A stretch of 64,000 bases of DNA from Phycisphaerales bacterium (lineage in GTDB: Bacteria; Planctomycetota; Phycisphaerae; Phycisphaerales; UBA1924), in contig JADYXW010000045.1 of the NCBI GenBank assembly GCA_020853975.1, positions 62,001-126,000 of the forward strand, in the 5' to 3' direction. Made by a program: the position numbers and the translations under genes. The notes under the pieces are model-generated. The model had not been told where the DNA came from, searched no databases, and saw only the letters and a program-made list of their open reading frames with translations. This document shows positions 53,018-61,499 of the stretch, one piece after another (the first letter of the stretch is position 1; every line of letters begins with the position of its first letter).

Positions 53018-53796
53018 AGATGATCTGGAACGCGATGAGCGTTGTGGCGGTTGCAAACCTGCTGGCGCTGCTGGGGTTCGTGGGCTGGCTGAAGGCCGAC
53101 GATCGGCTGAACGCCGACAGGGCCCGGGCGGTGCGCGCTGTGTTCGGCAAGACCCTCACCGAGGAGGCCACCGAAGCAGCGAAGGCCAAGGCCGATCTGG
53201 AAGCCAGCGAAAAGGCGGCGGCCGAGGCCAAGCGCAAGGACCAGCCCCCGCTCACCGCCGAGCAACGCGTCGCGCTGCGCCTGGAGGCGACGGAGATCGA
53301 CCGCCAGCGCATGGAGCGGCTGCAGCGCGAAGTTGAGGACCTACGGCGCGTGCTCGCCACCGAGCGCACGGCGCTGGACCGAGGCCGCGCGGCGTTCCTC
53401 GCCGAGAAGAGCGCCTTCGAGGCGGCGTCCGCCGCCACGCGTCGGGCGCTCGAGGATGGACAGTTCCAGAAGACCCTGGGCGTGCTCTCGACCATGAAGC
53501 CCAAGGACGCGGTCGGGCTCCTGACGCAGATGCTCAAGGGTTCGAGCTTTGCGCCCACGAGCCAAACCCCAAGCCAAGCCCCGGCGCTCGCCGCGGGCGG
53601 GGCGGCGAGCACGGAGACCGAGGCCGCAGCGGGCGAGGAACAGGTTGTCTCGTACCTGGATGCGATGGACGAGAAGCCCCGGGGGAGGATCATGACGGAG
53701 CTAGCAAAGACCGACCCCGTGTTGGCAACGCGGTTGCTTGGCCGCATCCGGGACCGGGCGCAGTTCGCGCCCGTGCCCGGGAACGCCGGCTCATGA
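53014..53796 (+). CDS. MotE-like flagellar protein with MgtE-N-type domain
   Basis: A 260-residue protein with one N-terminal membrane helix (VVAVANLLALLGFVGWL), a long charged coiled coil (~50-145), and a C-terminal helical domain of the MgtE-N type (FQKTLGVLSTMKPKDAVGLL, YLDAMDEKPRGRIMTELAKTDPVLATRLLGRI). This architecture and the position between fliJ and fliK correspond to YlxF/MotE, a periplasmic chaperone-like partner of MotC or the stator. An Ala-rich loop (~185-210) splits the domain. Overlaps fliK by ATGA. Confidence 0.8.
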   Translation: MKMIWNAMSVVAVANLLALLGFVGWLKADDRLNADRARAVRAVFGKTLTEEATEAAKAKADLEASEKAAAEAKRKDQPPLTAEQRVALRLEATEIDRQRMERLQREVEDLRRVLATERTALDRGRAAFLAEKSAFEAASAATRRALEDGQFQKTLGVLSTMKPKDAVGLLTQMLKGSSFAPTSQTPSQAPALAAGGAASTETEAAAGEEQVVSYLDAMDEKPRGRIMTELAKTDPVLATRLLGRIRDRAQFAPVPGNAGS

Positions 53797-55007
53797 CGAC
53801 AGTTCAGTCGTTGGCAGCTCACAAGACGCCGCAGGAAGCAACGCCCGACCAGGGTGCGCAGGTGAATGTTGCGCAGTCCGAGGCATTCGGGTCGTTGCTG
53901 CGCTCCGTTGGTGCCCGGCGTTTCACGCTCGAGGCCCCCGCCGACGCCCCAGTAACACGGAAGTCGCGGGCCGCGATGCAGGAGCGCGGGGTGGGCGTGA
54001 AGGACCTGCGGCTGAGCGACGCCGCGAAGTTGGACTATGGCTCGATGACGGCCCTCGAACTGGCGAATCCGGGCCAGTTGCCGACGTCGGAAGGCGGAGC
54101 ACGCCCCCAGGCTGGTTCGGATGGCGGCGACGCGAGCACGAGGTCGGCTGAGCGGGCGACAACCCCCGCCCGGAGCGGTCAGGCCTCATCACGCGCCGGG
54201 GTCGCCAATCCCGAGGCCTCGCGTGCCCCCGCCGGGCAGACCCTGCCCCCCAGCGAGCAGCCTCCGGCACACGCGCCCGCTCAGGCGGAACAGAAGATCG
54301 CCACCCAGCCGGGTCCCGCCGCGAAGGCAACAGCGACGCAGACCACATCGGGCCAGGTGAGGGCCGTGCAGGGGGCGCCGCCCGTCTCGACCAGCCCCTC
54401 ACTCCCCGGCACCACGCGGGGCGAGGCCGGGCGTGTCCAGGTCGCGCCCAGCGGGCCGACGCAGGCACGTGCCAACGCTCAGAAGCTGCTGGGGAAGCTG
54501 GAGACCTCGGCGAGGGAGCCGCGCGAGGTCGCGCCCTCTCCGCACGTGAGGCAGGTCGCGCGGGCCATGCTCGCGGCGGTTCGGCACGGCCAGGGGGACA
54601 TCAGCCTAAAGCTACTCCCCGAGGCGCTCGGTCGTGTAACGGTGCGGCTGTCGCTCGCGGATGAAAGTGTGACCGCGTGCTTTGTGCCCGAGACCGATTC
54701 GGCACGGCGATTGCTTGAAGTGTCCCGAGACGAGCTTCGTGCCGCGCTGGAAGCGCGGGGCCTGCGCGTGGAGCGCATCGAGATCGATACCTCGCGGGTG
54801 GAGCCCGCGGGAACTGCCGGGCCGGAGGCCGGGCTGGGAGCCGAGACCGGACGCCATGAGGGCGGAACGGGCGGCGGGGACCGGGCGGGTGCGGAGCGCA
54901 CGCCGGGCAACAGTGGCGAACCGGTCGTGCCGGAACTCGAAGTTCCGGTGCCGGTGGACGCCTCGTGGATCGACGGCGCGAGCGGTCGGGTCGACACGCT
55001 CGCCTGA
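53793..55007 (+). CDS. fliK: Flagellar hook-length control protein FliK
   Basis: A 404-residue exported ruler protein. The N-terminal ~250 residues are low-complexity (Ala, Pro, Gln, Thr, Ser), as in FliK. The conserved C-terminal domain is at ~268-335: GDISLKLLPEALGRVTVRLS, VTACFVPETDSARRLLE and LRAALEARGLRVERIEIDTS. This part switches export specificity through FlhB. flgD begins 11 bases after the stop. Confidence 0.88.
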   Translation: MTTVQSLAAHKTPQEATPDQGAQVNVAQSEAFGSLLRSVGARRFTLEAPADAPVTRKSRAAMQERGVGVKDLRLSDAAKLDYGSMTALELANPGQLPTSEGGARPQAGSDGGDASTRSAERATTPARSGQASSRAGVANPEASRAPAGQTLPPSEQPPAHAPAQAEQKIATQPGPAAKATATQTTSGQVRAVQGAPPVSTSPSLPGTTRGEAGRVQVAPSGPTQARANAQKLLGKLETSAREPREVAPSPHVRQVARAMLAAVRHGQGDISLKLLPEALGRVTVRLSLADESVTACFVPETDSARRLLEVSRDELRAALEARGLRVERIEIDTSRVEPAGTAGPEAGLGAETGRHEGGTGGGDRAGAERTPGNSGEPVVPELEVPVPVDASWIDGASGRVDTLA

Positions 55008-55018
55008 GGGAGCCCGGC

Positions 55019-55447
55019 ATGGCGACGATCGACGCGATCAGCGCTTCGGCGAGCGGATCAAGCGCGGGGACCTCCGCATTCAGCGCCCTGTCCTCCGAGG
55101 ACTTCACCAAGATCATCCTCCAGGAGCTTTCGAGGCAGGACCCGCTGCAACCCAGCGACACCAGCACGCTTATCCAACAGCTCTCGGGGCTGCGGAGCAT
55201 TCAGTCCGACATGGACCTGGGCGACAAGCTGCAGGACCTGGTCCGGCAGAACGAGTTTGCATCCGCCACCACCCTGCTGGGCACGCGCGTCACAGGCCGG
55301 TCCATCGACAACATCGAAGTCGAGGGCGTCGTGAAGTCCGTCGTGCGATCGTCCTACGGCGCGGTCGTCACGCTCGAGGACTCGACCCGCATGCTCGTGT
55401 CGGACATCGACCAGATCGTCCGCCCCGAGCCGGAGGACGCGGAGTGA
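55019..55447 (+). CDS. flgD: Flagellar hook capping protein FlgD
   Basis: A 142-residue hook scaffold. The conserved N-terminal export/assembly segment is clear: SEDFTKIILQELSRQDPLQP, then STLIQQLSGLRSIQSDMDL. The C-terminal part is short, as in many non-proteobacterial FlgD, with an SH3-like stretch (LLGTRVTGRSIDNIEVEGVV). GGGAG precedes the ATG. The stop overlaps the GTG of the following gene. Confidence 0.92.
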   Translation: MATIDAISASASGSSAGTSAFSALSSEDFTKIILQELSRQDPLQPSDTSTLIQQLSGLRSIQSDMDLGDKLQDLVRQNEFASATTLLGTRVTGRSIDNIEVEGVVKSVVRSSYGAVVTLEDSTRMLVSDIDQIVRPEPEDAE

Positions 55448-55899
55448 GCACCCCTCTCATCCCCGCGGCACAACTGCTCCGGGCCCTGGGCTCCGTCGTC
55501 AGGCCCGTGGGTGCCGAGAAGCAGCCGACCGACGGCATCTCGACCGTCTCGTTCGACGATCTGCTCGCCAAGGCCCGCTCGGGCGAGCTGCGATCAGATG
55601 CGCCGGTGACCATCGCGCCCGGCTGCGGCGTGGACCTGACCGAGGAGCAGCTCGCCAAGGTCGCCCTCGCCGCGGACCGCGCGCAGGCCCAGGGCGTCTC
55701 GCGGGCCGTGGTTGCCATCGACGGCATGCTCCTCAGGCTCGACGTGAGCGTGCGGACGATCACGGGGGTCATCGAGCCCGGCACGAGCGGTGTGCACACG
55801 GGAATCGATGGCCTGATCACCTTTGCCCCCGAGAGCACGGAGGCGGCGCTGGACCTGCGCGGGCTGGCGCGTGCGGGGCTGAGGCTGGCCGGGGTATAG
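55444..55899 (+). CDS. Flagellar operon protein, TIGR02530 family
   Basis: A 151-residue small protein known from flagellar operons of Firmicutes between flgD and flgE. It has FDDLLAKARSGELR, VDLTEEQLAKVALAADRAQAQGV and SRAVVAIDGMLLRLDVSVRTITGVI, then GVHTGIDGLITFAPES; the last pattern (IDG..tF) is typical. Its exact role is not established; it is assumed to act in hook assembly. GTG start inside the flgD stop (GTGA). Confidence 0.85.
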   Translation: MSTPLIPAAQLLRALGSVVRPVGAEKQPTDGISTVSFDDLLAKARSGELRSDAPVTIAPGCGVDLTEEQLAKVALAADRAQAQGVSRAVVAIDGMLLRLDVSVRTITGVIEPGTSGVHTGIDGLITFAPESTEAALDLRGLARAGLRLAGV

Positions 55900-55959
55900 A
55901 CGCGCGGGCGCGACAGCGCCCGGCGGAGCTTGGGCGGCTGGGATGCCGCGACGTTGCAG

Positions 55960-55980
55960 GGGCACGGATGCCCGCTTTTT
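55960..55980 (+). terminator. Weak hairpin with T-run before flgE
   Basis: GGGCA-CGGA-TGCCC, then GC and five T. The stem has only 5 bp and lies 27 bases before flgE inside the operon, so attenuation is as likely as termination. Confidence 0.3.
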
Positions 55981-56006
55981 CCGCCTGACCTGCTGGGGAT
56001 GCGCCC

Positions 56007-57767
56007 ATGCCCTCGACGACCGCGCTGTTCACCGCCATGAGCGGCCTGAACGCCAACGCCCGCAACATCGACGTCATCGGCAACAACATCGCCAACTCGA
56101 ACACGACGGCGTTCAAGTCCAGCCGCCTGCTGTTCTCCACGATGTTCAGCCGCACGATCCGCGGGGGCACCCCCCCGGGCGACGTCACGGGCGGGACAAA
56201 CCCGTACCAGATCGGGCTGGGGGTCGCGACCGCGGGCACGCAGCGGAACACCTCCGGCGGGACAATCAACAACACGGGCGACCAGCGAGATCTGGCGATC
56301 GACGGCTCGGGGTACTTCGTCGTCCGCCGGGGCGAAGATCAGTTCTACACGCGCGCCGGGGCGTTCCGGACCAACGCGCTCAACGAGCTTGTGACAGTTT
56401 CCGGCGAGCGCCTCCAGGGCTTTGGCGTGGACGACAACTTCAACGTCGTCCCTGGGGTCATGATGGACCTCTCCGTCCCGCTCGGGGCGCTCACGATCGC
56501 GGAGGCAACCTCCCGCGTGCGCTTCGCGGGCAATCTCGACGCCGACGGCCCGCTCCCCGCGCAGGGCAGCCGACTCACGCTGGGGGGCACCGCGACCGCG
56601 GGCCTCATCGCCATCGCCGGTGCGAACCCGGCGCCGGCCACGGGGAACAGGGTCGAGGCGACCACACGGCTTGTGGACGTCGAGAGCCCGAGCCTGCCCG
56701 GCAGCGGCACGCCCCGGTTCACCGATGGTCAGACGCTGCGGCTGAGCGGCGCCGAGAAGGGCACGGGCGTCGTACCCACCGCCACACTCGACATCACCGA
56801 CACCACCACGCTCCAGGACCTCGCGGACTTCCTGAGCGAGGCGCTCGGCATCGGCGCTGCCCCCGGGACCAATCCGGACGGCGCGACGCCGGGCGTCTCG
56901 ATCGATCCCGTGACCGGCGTGCTCAGCATCGTGGGTAACCCCGGCGAAGTGAACGATCTGACCATCGAGACCGACGACCTGATCCTGCTCGACGCGGCCG
57001 GCGCGCAGGTCGCGGCCCCCTTCGTCACGGCAAAGGCCGCGTCCGCCGATGGCGAGTCGGTGCGGACCACCTTTGTCGTCTTTGACTCCCTGGGCGCGCC
57101 CGTGACCCTCAGCCTCACCTTGTCTCTGGAGTCGCGGGGCGACCTGGGCACGACCTGGCGGTACTACGTCGAATCCGACGACGCGACGGGGACCGCGCTG
57201 CAGGTCGGAACCGGCACCATCGGCTTTGACACCCGGGGGCAACCTACCGGGACCGCCCCGGAGGTCATCATCATCGACCGCACCGGCACCGGCGCGGACA
57301 CCCCGCTGACGATCGATCTGGACTTTACCGGGAACGGCGAGGGCGGCATGACGGCCCTCGCGGATGCTGACTCCTCTGTCGCCGCGACCTTCCGCGATGG
57401 GTCGCCCATCGGCACGCTGACGGCGTTCGGCGTCGGGGCCGACGGCACGCTCACCGGGGCGTTCAGCAACGGTCTCACTCGAACCTTGGGCCTGGTGGCG
57501 CTCGCCACGTTCTCCAACGACGCAGGGCTCGAGGACGTGGGGAGCAACCTCTTCCGCGTGACGGGCAACTCGGGCACCGCCGCCATCGGGAACCCCGGCG
57601 AGTTCGGCGCGGGCCGGATCGTGGGGGGCGCGCTCGAGCAGTCGAACGTCGATCTGAGCGAGGAGTTCATCAAGCTGGTGCTGTCTTCCACGGGCTTCTC
57701 GGCGAACAGCCGTGTCATCCGGACGACGGACGAGCTGATGCAGCAGCTGCTCGTGCTGGGCCGCTGA
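56007..57767 (+). CDS. flgE: Flagellar hook protein FlgE
   Basis: A 586-residue hook subunit. The N-terminal D0 region ALFTAMSGLNANARNIDVIG and NNIANSNTTAFKSSR, the GSGYFVV-type motif IDGSGYFVVRRGEDQFYTRA, and a C-terminal D0 helix with GALEQSNVDLSEEFIKLVLS and GFSANSRVIRTTDELMQQLL are diagnostic. The central region is enlarged and Thr/Gly-rich, as in other environmental FlgE. It is preceded by a 107-base gap and by the weak hairpin. Confidence 0.96.
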   Translation: MPSTTALFTAMSGLNANARNIDVIGNNIANSNTTAFKSSRLLFSTMFSRTIRGGTPPGDVTGGTNPYQIGLGVATAGTQRNTSGGTINNTGDQRDLAIDGSGYFVVRRGEDQFYTRAGAFRTNALNELVTVSGERLQGFGVDDNFNVVPGVMMDLSVPLGALTIAEATSRVRFAGNLDADGPLPAQGSRLTLGGTATAGLIAIAGANPAPATGNRVEATTRLVDVESPSLPGSGTPRFTDGQTLRLSGAEKGTGVVPTATLDITDTTTLQDLADFLSEALGIGAAPGTNPDGATPGVSIDPVTGVLSIVGNPGEVNDLTIETDDLILLDAAGAQVAAPFVTAKAASADGESVRTTFVVFDSLGAPVTLSLTLSLESRGDLGTTWRYYVESDDATGTALQVGTGTIGFDTRGQPTGTAPEVIIIDRTGTGADTPLTIDLDFTGNGEGGMTALADADSSVAATFRDGSPIGTLTAFGVGADGTLTGAFSNGLTRTLGLVALATFSNDAGLEDVGSNLFRVTGNSGTAAIGNPGEFGAGRIVGGALEQSNVDLSEEFIKLVLSSTGFSANSRVIRTTDELMQQLLVLGR

Positions 57768-57837
57768 CGGGCTCAAGTCCGCCGGGTATTGGTCCGATCA
57801 CCAGCTTCACCCGCGCTGCGGGGCCGGAGTGCCGACC

Positions 57838-58197
57838 ATGACGACCCTGATCACTGCTCTTGCGCTGCTTGCCGCCTCGGCGATGTGCGTTGCTCTGTCG
57901 CTGGTCGCGGGCAAGGCGCTGGGCGCCGAGCGCCTCGCCCTCTGGATGGGCGGGCGGAACCTGGGGCGGGCTCGGTTGGCGGTGGGCGTCGGGGCCTTTG
58001 CCGCGGGTCTTGTGACCTTGGGTGCGCTTGTTGGGCTCATCCCCGCGAACCTCACGGTCTCCGGGGTGCCGTTGTGGACGTTCGCGGGCCTGTGCGCCTC
58101 CGTCATCGGGGTTGCGATCGCGGGCGACGCCGCGTCCGTGGGCTCGGCGGTGTCCACCGGCCAGACGGCTCCCGTCTCCTCAAAGCGGGCCGCCTGA
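57838..58197 (+). CDS. Small three-helix membrane protein of unknown function
   Basis: A 119-residue protein with three hydrophobic helices (LITALALLAASAMCVALSLV, VGVGAFAAGLVTLGALVGLI, TFAGLCASVIGVAIAGDAAS) and a Ser-rich tail. I recognise no family. It lies between flgE and fliL, where related operons carry flbD and motAB, but it does not look like MotA, which is larger and has a charged cytosolic loop. CCGGAG lies 8 bases before ATG 57838; GTG 57829 is an alternative. Confidence 0.65.
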   Translation: MTTLITALALLAASAMCVALSLVAGKALGAERLALWMGGRNLGRARLAVGVGAFAAGLVTLGALVGLIPANLTVSGVPLWTFAGLCASVIGVAIAGDAASVGSAVSTGQTAPVSSKRAA

Positions 58198-58353
58198 TCA
58201 GGCGACGTCCGGAAACACACCGCGCGGATCGAGAGTGGCGGATCAGCGGGCGTCGCAACGCACTCGTGACGCCGAAGCCTGTCTGCGACTCAACGATCGG
58301 GGAGGCCCGGCCGATGGTCCGCGTGGAGCGTCCGCTCCGCGAGGAACCCGACC

Positions 58354-58905
58354 ATGGCCGACAAGGACGCCAAGAAAGCCCCCGCCCCAGCCGCGGAAGG
58401 TGAAGCCGCTCCCGCGAAAAAGAAGGGCGGCCCCAAGACCGCGATGATCGTGGCCGCGCTGATGGCGGTGGAAGCCGGCGCGGTGTTCATGGTGGCAAAG
58501 ATGACCTCCCCAAAGGCCGCCCATGCCGAGACCGAGGTCACGACCGAGGGACACGGCGAGGTGAGCGAGGACGCGACCGTCGAACTGCCTTTGATCGAGG
58601 AGCGGTTTCAGAACATGCAGACGGGGCAGATCTGGGTGTGGGACACCGAGATCGTGCTGAAGGTCAAGAAGAAGAACGAGGCAGCGGTGGCGGCGGTGCT
58701 CGAGTCCAAGGCGGCCGAGATGAAGGAAGGTCTCTCGGCGATCTTCCGGCGTGCCCAGCTCGGGCAGCTCAAGGAGCCCGGGTTGGAATCCCTCAACCGG
58801 CAGCTCTTTACGTTCGCATCGCAGATGGTCGGCAAGGATGCCGAGGGCCGCGAGCGCATCGACCGGGTGCTGATCCCCAAGTGCCGCGGATTCGCCGCGA
58901 ACTGA
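58354..58905 (+). CDS. fliL: FliL-like flagellar basal-body associated protein
   Basis: A 183-residue single-pass protein: a Lys/Ala/Pro-rich cytosolic head, a helix ([20 protein letters not shown], ~29-48) and a periplasmic domain. FliL surrounds the stator. The domain shows YEIEVVLKV-like [20 protein letters not shown] and [21 protein letters not shown] with a C-terminal [12 protein letters not shown]. This fits FliL in length and position more than by strong motif. A 156-base gap before it holds nothing recognised. Confidence 0.7.
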   Translation: MADKDAKKAPAPAAEGEAAPAKKKGGPKTAMIVAALMAVEAGAVFMVAKMTSPKAAHAETEVTTEGHGEVSEDATVELPLIEERFQNMQTGQIWVWDTEIVLKVKKKNEAAVAAVLESKAAEMKEGLSAIFRRAQLGQLKEPGLESLNRQLFTFASQMVGKDAEGRERIDRVLIPKCRGFAAN

Positions 58906-58918
58906 TCGAGAGGCCGGA

Positions 58919-58933
58919 CGGCGCACGGCTTGC
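58919..58933 (+). promoter_or_regulatory. Possible sigma-54 element before fliN
   Basis: CGGCGCA-CGGC-TTGC with GG (58920-58921) and GC (58932-58933) 10 bases apart. Weaker than those of flgB and fliF, but it shares TTGCG and lies in the 142-base gap between fliL and fliN. Confidence 0.4.
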
Positions 58934-59047
58934 GCCCGTTTATCGGACGCTGCGCGTCCACGCGCAATCTCTGTGGTACTCGCGATGGAAGGGCCGATGA
59001 TGCCGGTTGACGGTGCGCCCACGGACGGGCCCCGACAGGAGGCCAGG

Positions 59048-59488
59048 ATGGCCGACGACACGACTCAACCCACGCCGGCCGAAGGTGCGGGAGATACCCC
59101 GGCCGAGGCCGCGCTGCACGCGGCGAAGGACGCGATCGACGGGCTCGGTGCCATGGCGGCCAAGGCCGCGGGGGGAGCCCCGGCGCCGCTGCCGGACTTC
59201 ACGCCCTCGCTCACGCCAGCGCAGGCCAAGACGCTCGGGCTTCTCTCCGACGTGCAGCTCAATGTCAAGATTGAGCTTGGCCGGGCCAGAATGCTCGTCG
59301 ATGACGTCCTCCAGCTCGGTGAGGGCTCGGTGGTTGAGCTCGACAAGCTCGCGGGCGACCCCGTGGACCTGTACGTCAACGATCAGCACGTCGCCCGGGG
59401 CGAGGTGCTCGTGCTGAACGACAACTTCTGCGTCCGAATCAACGAAATCCTGACGCCCGGTTCGGGCGCGAAGGCCAAGTCGGCCTGA
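59048..59488 (+). CDS. fliN: Flagellar motor switch protein FliN
   Basis: A 146-residue switch protein. After an Ala/Pro/Thr-rich head, the SpoA (FliN/YscQ) domain occupies the last ~75 residues: [69 protein letters not shown]. The start at 59048 was chosen for its AGGAGG; ATG 58985-59000 would add up to 21 residues. fliM, usually just upstream, is absent. Confidence 0.95.
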   Translation: MADDTTQPTPAEGAGDTPAEAALHAAKDAIDGLGAMAAKAAGGAPAPLPDFTPSLTPAQAKTLGLLSDVQLNVKIELGRARMLVDDVLQLGEGSVVELDKLAGDPVDLYVNDQHVARGEVLVLNDNFCVRINEILTPGSGAKAKSA

Positions 59489-59534
59489 GTCCTCGCGGCG
59501 GCGGAGCCGACCGCGTCCTTGCCAGGATGGTGCC

Positions 59535-60227
59535 ATGTCCGTTCGAGCACGTGCGCTGGTTGTCGGGGTGGTGTTGGCGGCGGTGACGCCCCCAGGCATC
59601 GCCCAGCCCGCGGGCGGCCCGGAGGGCGCGAACCCTCCACATCGGAGCAACGAACTCAGGCCTCTGGGCCCCGGGCCCCGCACCGAGAGCGCCGCCAAGG
59701 CCGCGCCGGGCGAGAAGCCGCTGTGGTCGCAGTCGCTGCAGACCGGTGCGGCTCTTGCCGCGGTGCTGACGTTGGTGTGGGGCGGGGCGAAGCTCGCGAG
59801 GCGGCTGAGTATGCGCGGCGGCGGGGGCCTGCTTGCGGCGCTGGGACCGGGCGGGCGGGCGCCCTCCGGGGTGCTTGAGGTGCTGGGGCGCTTCCCCGCA
59901 GGGCGGGGCACGACGCTGGTGCTGCTGAAGCTCGACCGTCGCGTGCTGCTGGTGTGCCAGACACACGGGCGTGGGAACGCGGGGATGTCCACGCTGTGCG
60001 AGGTCACGGATCCGGACGAGGTGGCGGGCCTCCTCCTCCGCACGCGGGATGAAGCGGGCGAGACGATCGCCACGCGGTTCCGTGAGCACCTGGAGCGAGA
60101 GGGAGCGGAGCCGGAAGGCCCCGGGAAGGAGCCGCCCGGACGTCAACCCAGGGCGGATCGGGAGGGCGTGAGCGCCCTGCGCGGGCGGCTGGAGACGATG
60201 CGCGGGCGCGGGGAGGTCGTCGCATGA
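59535..60227 (+). CDS. fliO: FliO-like flagellar biosynthesis protein
   Basis: A 230-residue membrane protein with a signal-like head (VRARALVVGVVLAAVTPPGI), one helix near ~67-90 (TGAALAAVLTLVWGGAKLAR) and a small cytosolic beta domain (VLEVLGRFPAGRGTTLVLLK, DRRVLLVCQTHG) of FliO type. FliO helps assemble the FliP ring. A charged tail of ~60 residues is extra. The stop overlaps fliP by ATGA. Confidence 0.8.
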   Translation: MSVRARALVVGVVLAAVTPPGIAQPAGGPEGANPPHRSNELRPLGPGPRTESAAKAAPGEKPLWSQSLQTGAALAAVLTLVWGGAKLARRLSMRGGGGLLAALGPGGRAPSGVLEVLGRFPAGRGTTLVLLKLDRRVLLVCQTHGRGNAGMSTLCEVTDPDEVAGLLLRTRDEAGETIATRFREHLEREGAEPEGPGKEPPGRQPRADREGVSALRGRLETMRGRGEVVA

Positions 60228-61228
60228 GTCGCGTCTGGCTCGGCGTGATCCTTGCGCTGCTCGCCTGTGCGCCCGCGTGGGGGCAGGGTGGGCTGGGCCC
60301 GTCGCTCCCGGACGCGGAGCCGGCGTCCGCGGCCCCGGCAGAGGCCCCGGTGCTTCCCGCGCTTTCGGAGTCCGACCCCTACAACCCGCTGGCGATCCTC
60401 GCGGGCGCGGGAGAAGCCCTGCCGGGGGCGGGCGCGGGGGCGAAGCCCACGGGCGAGGCCCCCCGGGGCGGGCTGTCGGTGGCGATCAACATCCTCGTGG
60501 TCCTCACGGTGCTGTCGCTGGTGCCGGCGATCATGCTGATGACCACGTGCTTCATGCGGATCCTGATCGTGCTGGGGCTGCTGAAGCAGGCCCTGGGGGC
60601 CCAGAGCGTGCCGCCACCACAGGTGGTGACGGGCCTCGCGCTGTTCATGACGCTGCTGGTGATGACGCCGACGCTGGAGCGGATCAACAAGGAAGCGATC
60701 CAGCCTTACCGGGCGGGCGCCGTGTCGGACTACGACGACCTGTGGATGCGGACCCGGCAGCCGATGCGGGACTTCATGTTCGCGCAGATCGAGGCGACGG
60801 GGAACTGGTCGAGCGTGTACATGATTATGGAGTACCGCGGGCAGGACCTGGCGGACCCCTCGGCGCTCACGCGGGCGGACGTGGACATGGTGACGCTGGT
60901 CCCCGCGTACATGCTGAGCGAGCTGAAGGTCGCGTTCCTGCTCGGGTTCAAGGTCTACCTGCCCTTCCTGGTCATCGACATGGTCGTGAGCACCATGCTG
61001 ATCTCGATGAGCATGATGATGCTCCCGCCGGTGCTGATCAGCCTGCCCTTCAAGCTGCTGCTCTTCGTGCTGGTGGACGGGTGGGTGCTGATCGTGGGAG
61101 GACTCATGCAGAGCTTCGCGGTCTCGCCCGCGGAGGTGGCGGCGATGGCGCCCTCGTCGGCGGATGTGCTCGCGCTCGTGCACGCGCTCGCGCCCGAAGG
61201 CTTCGTGCGCGCCCAGGGGCTTCTTTGA
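60224..61228 (+). CDS. fliP: Flagellar export gate protein FliP
   Basis: A 334-residue export-gate subunit with cleavable signal (MSRVWLGVILALLACAPAWG). Four helices and the family marks VLTVLSLVPAIMLMTTCFMR, IVLGLLKQALGAQSVPPPQV, ALFMTLLVMTPTLERI, LVPAYMLSELKVAFLLGFKV and IDMVVSTMLISMSMMMLPPV are present. The N-terminal linker (~20-85) is longer than usual and rich in Ala, Pro and Gly. Joined to fliQ by TGATG. Confidence 0.97.
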   Translation: MSRVWLGVILALLACAPAWGQGGLGPSLPDAEPASAAPAEAPVLPALSESDPYNPLAILAGAGEALPGAGAGAKPTGEAPRGGLSVAINILVVLTVLSLVPAIMLMTTCFMRILIVLGLLKQALGAQSVPPPQVVTGLALFMTLLVMTPTLERINKEAIQPYRAGAVSDYDDLWMRTRQPMRDFMFAQIEATGNWSSVYMIMEYRGQDLADPSALTRADVDMVTLVPAYMLSELKVAFLLGFKVYLPFLVIDMVVSTMLISMSMMMLPPVLISLPFKLLLFVLVDGWVLIVGGLMQSFAVSPAEVAAMAPSSADVLALVHALAPEGFVRAQGLL

Positions 61229-61485
61229 TGCAGTACGACGAATCAGCGGTCGAACTCGTGCGGGAAGCGCTGATCATCACCCTCAAGATCGCGGCGCCGA
61301 TCCTCCTCGCGGGGCTCGTCGTGGGCCTGGTCGTGAGCCTGCTCCAGTCCGTCACCTCCATCCAGGATCAGACGCTCTCGTTCGTCCCCAAGATCGTCGT
61401 CATGGTTGTCGCGGCGGCGCTGCTCATCCCCTGGGTCGCGCAGCGCCTCGTCGACTACGCCTCGGAGCTCTTCAGGCTCATCTAG
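61228..61485 (+). CDS. fliQ: Flagellar export gate protein FliQ
   Basis: An 85-residue two-helix export-gate protein: VELVREALIITLKIAAPILL, then GLVVGLVVSLLQSVTSIQDQ and TLSFVPKIVVMVVAAALLIP. All typical of FliQ. The start overlaps the fliP stop. Confidence 0.96.
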   Translation: MQYDESAVELVREALIITLKIAAPILLAGLVVGLVVSLLQSVTSIQDQTLSFVPKIVVMVVAAALLIPWVAQRLVDYASELFRLI

Positions 61486-61499
61486 CGGGAGTGCCTCGC

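Noticed and set aside
55931-55975. Sigma-54 promoter before flgE
   Set aside because: Two GG...GC pairs exist, but one has 11 instead of 10 bases between GG and GC and the other matches only the invariant bases; neither reaches the quality of flgB or fliF.
55368-57776. An 802-codon minus-strand frame opposite flgE
   Set aside because: Shadow of flgE and the TIGR02530 gene.
57838-58197. MotA-like stator subunit in the place where motA is expected
   Set aside because: Too short (119 residues), three helices only, and no large charged cytosolic loop.
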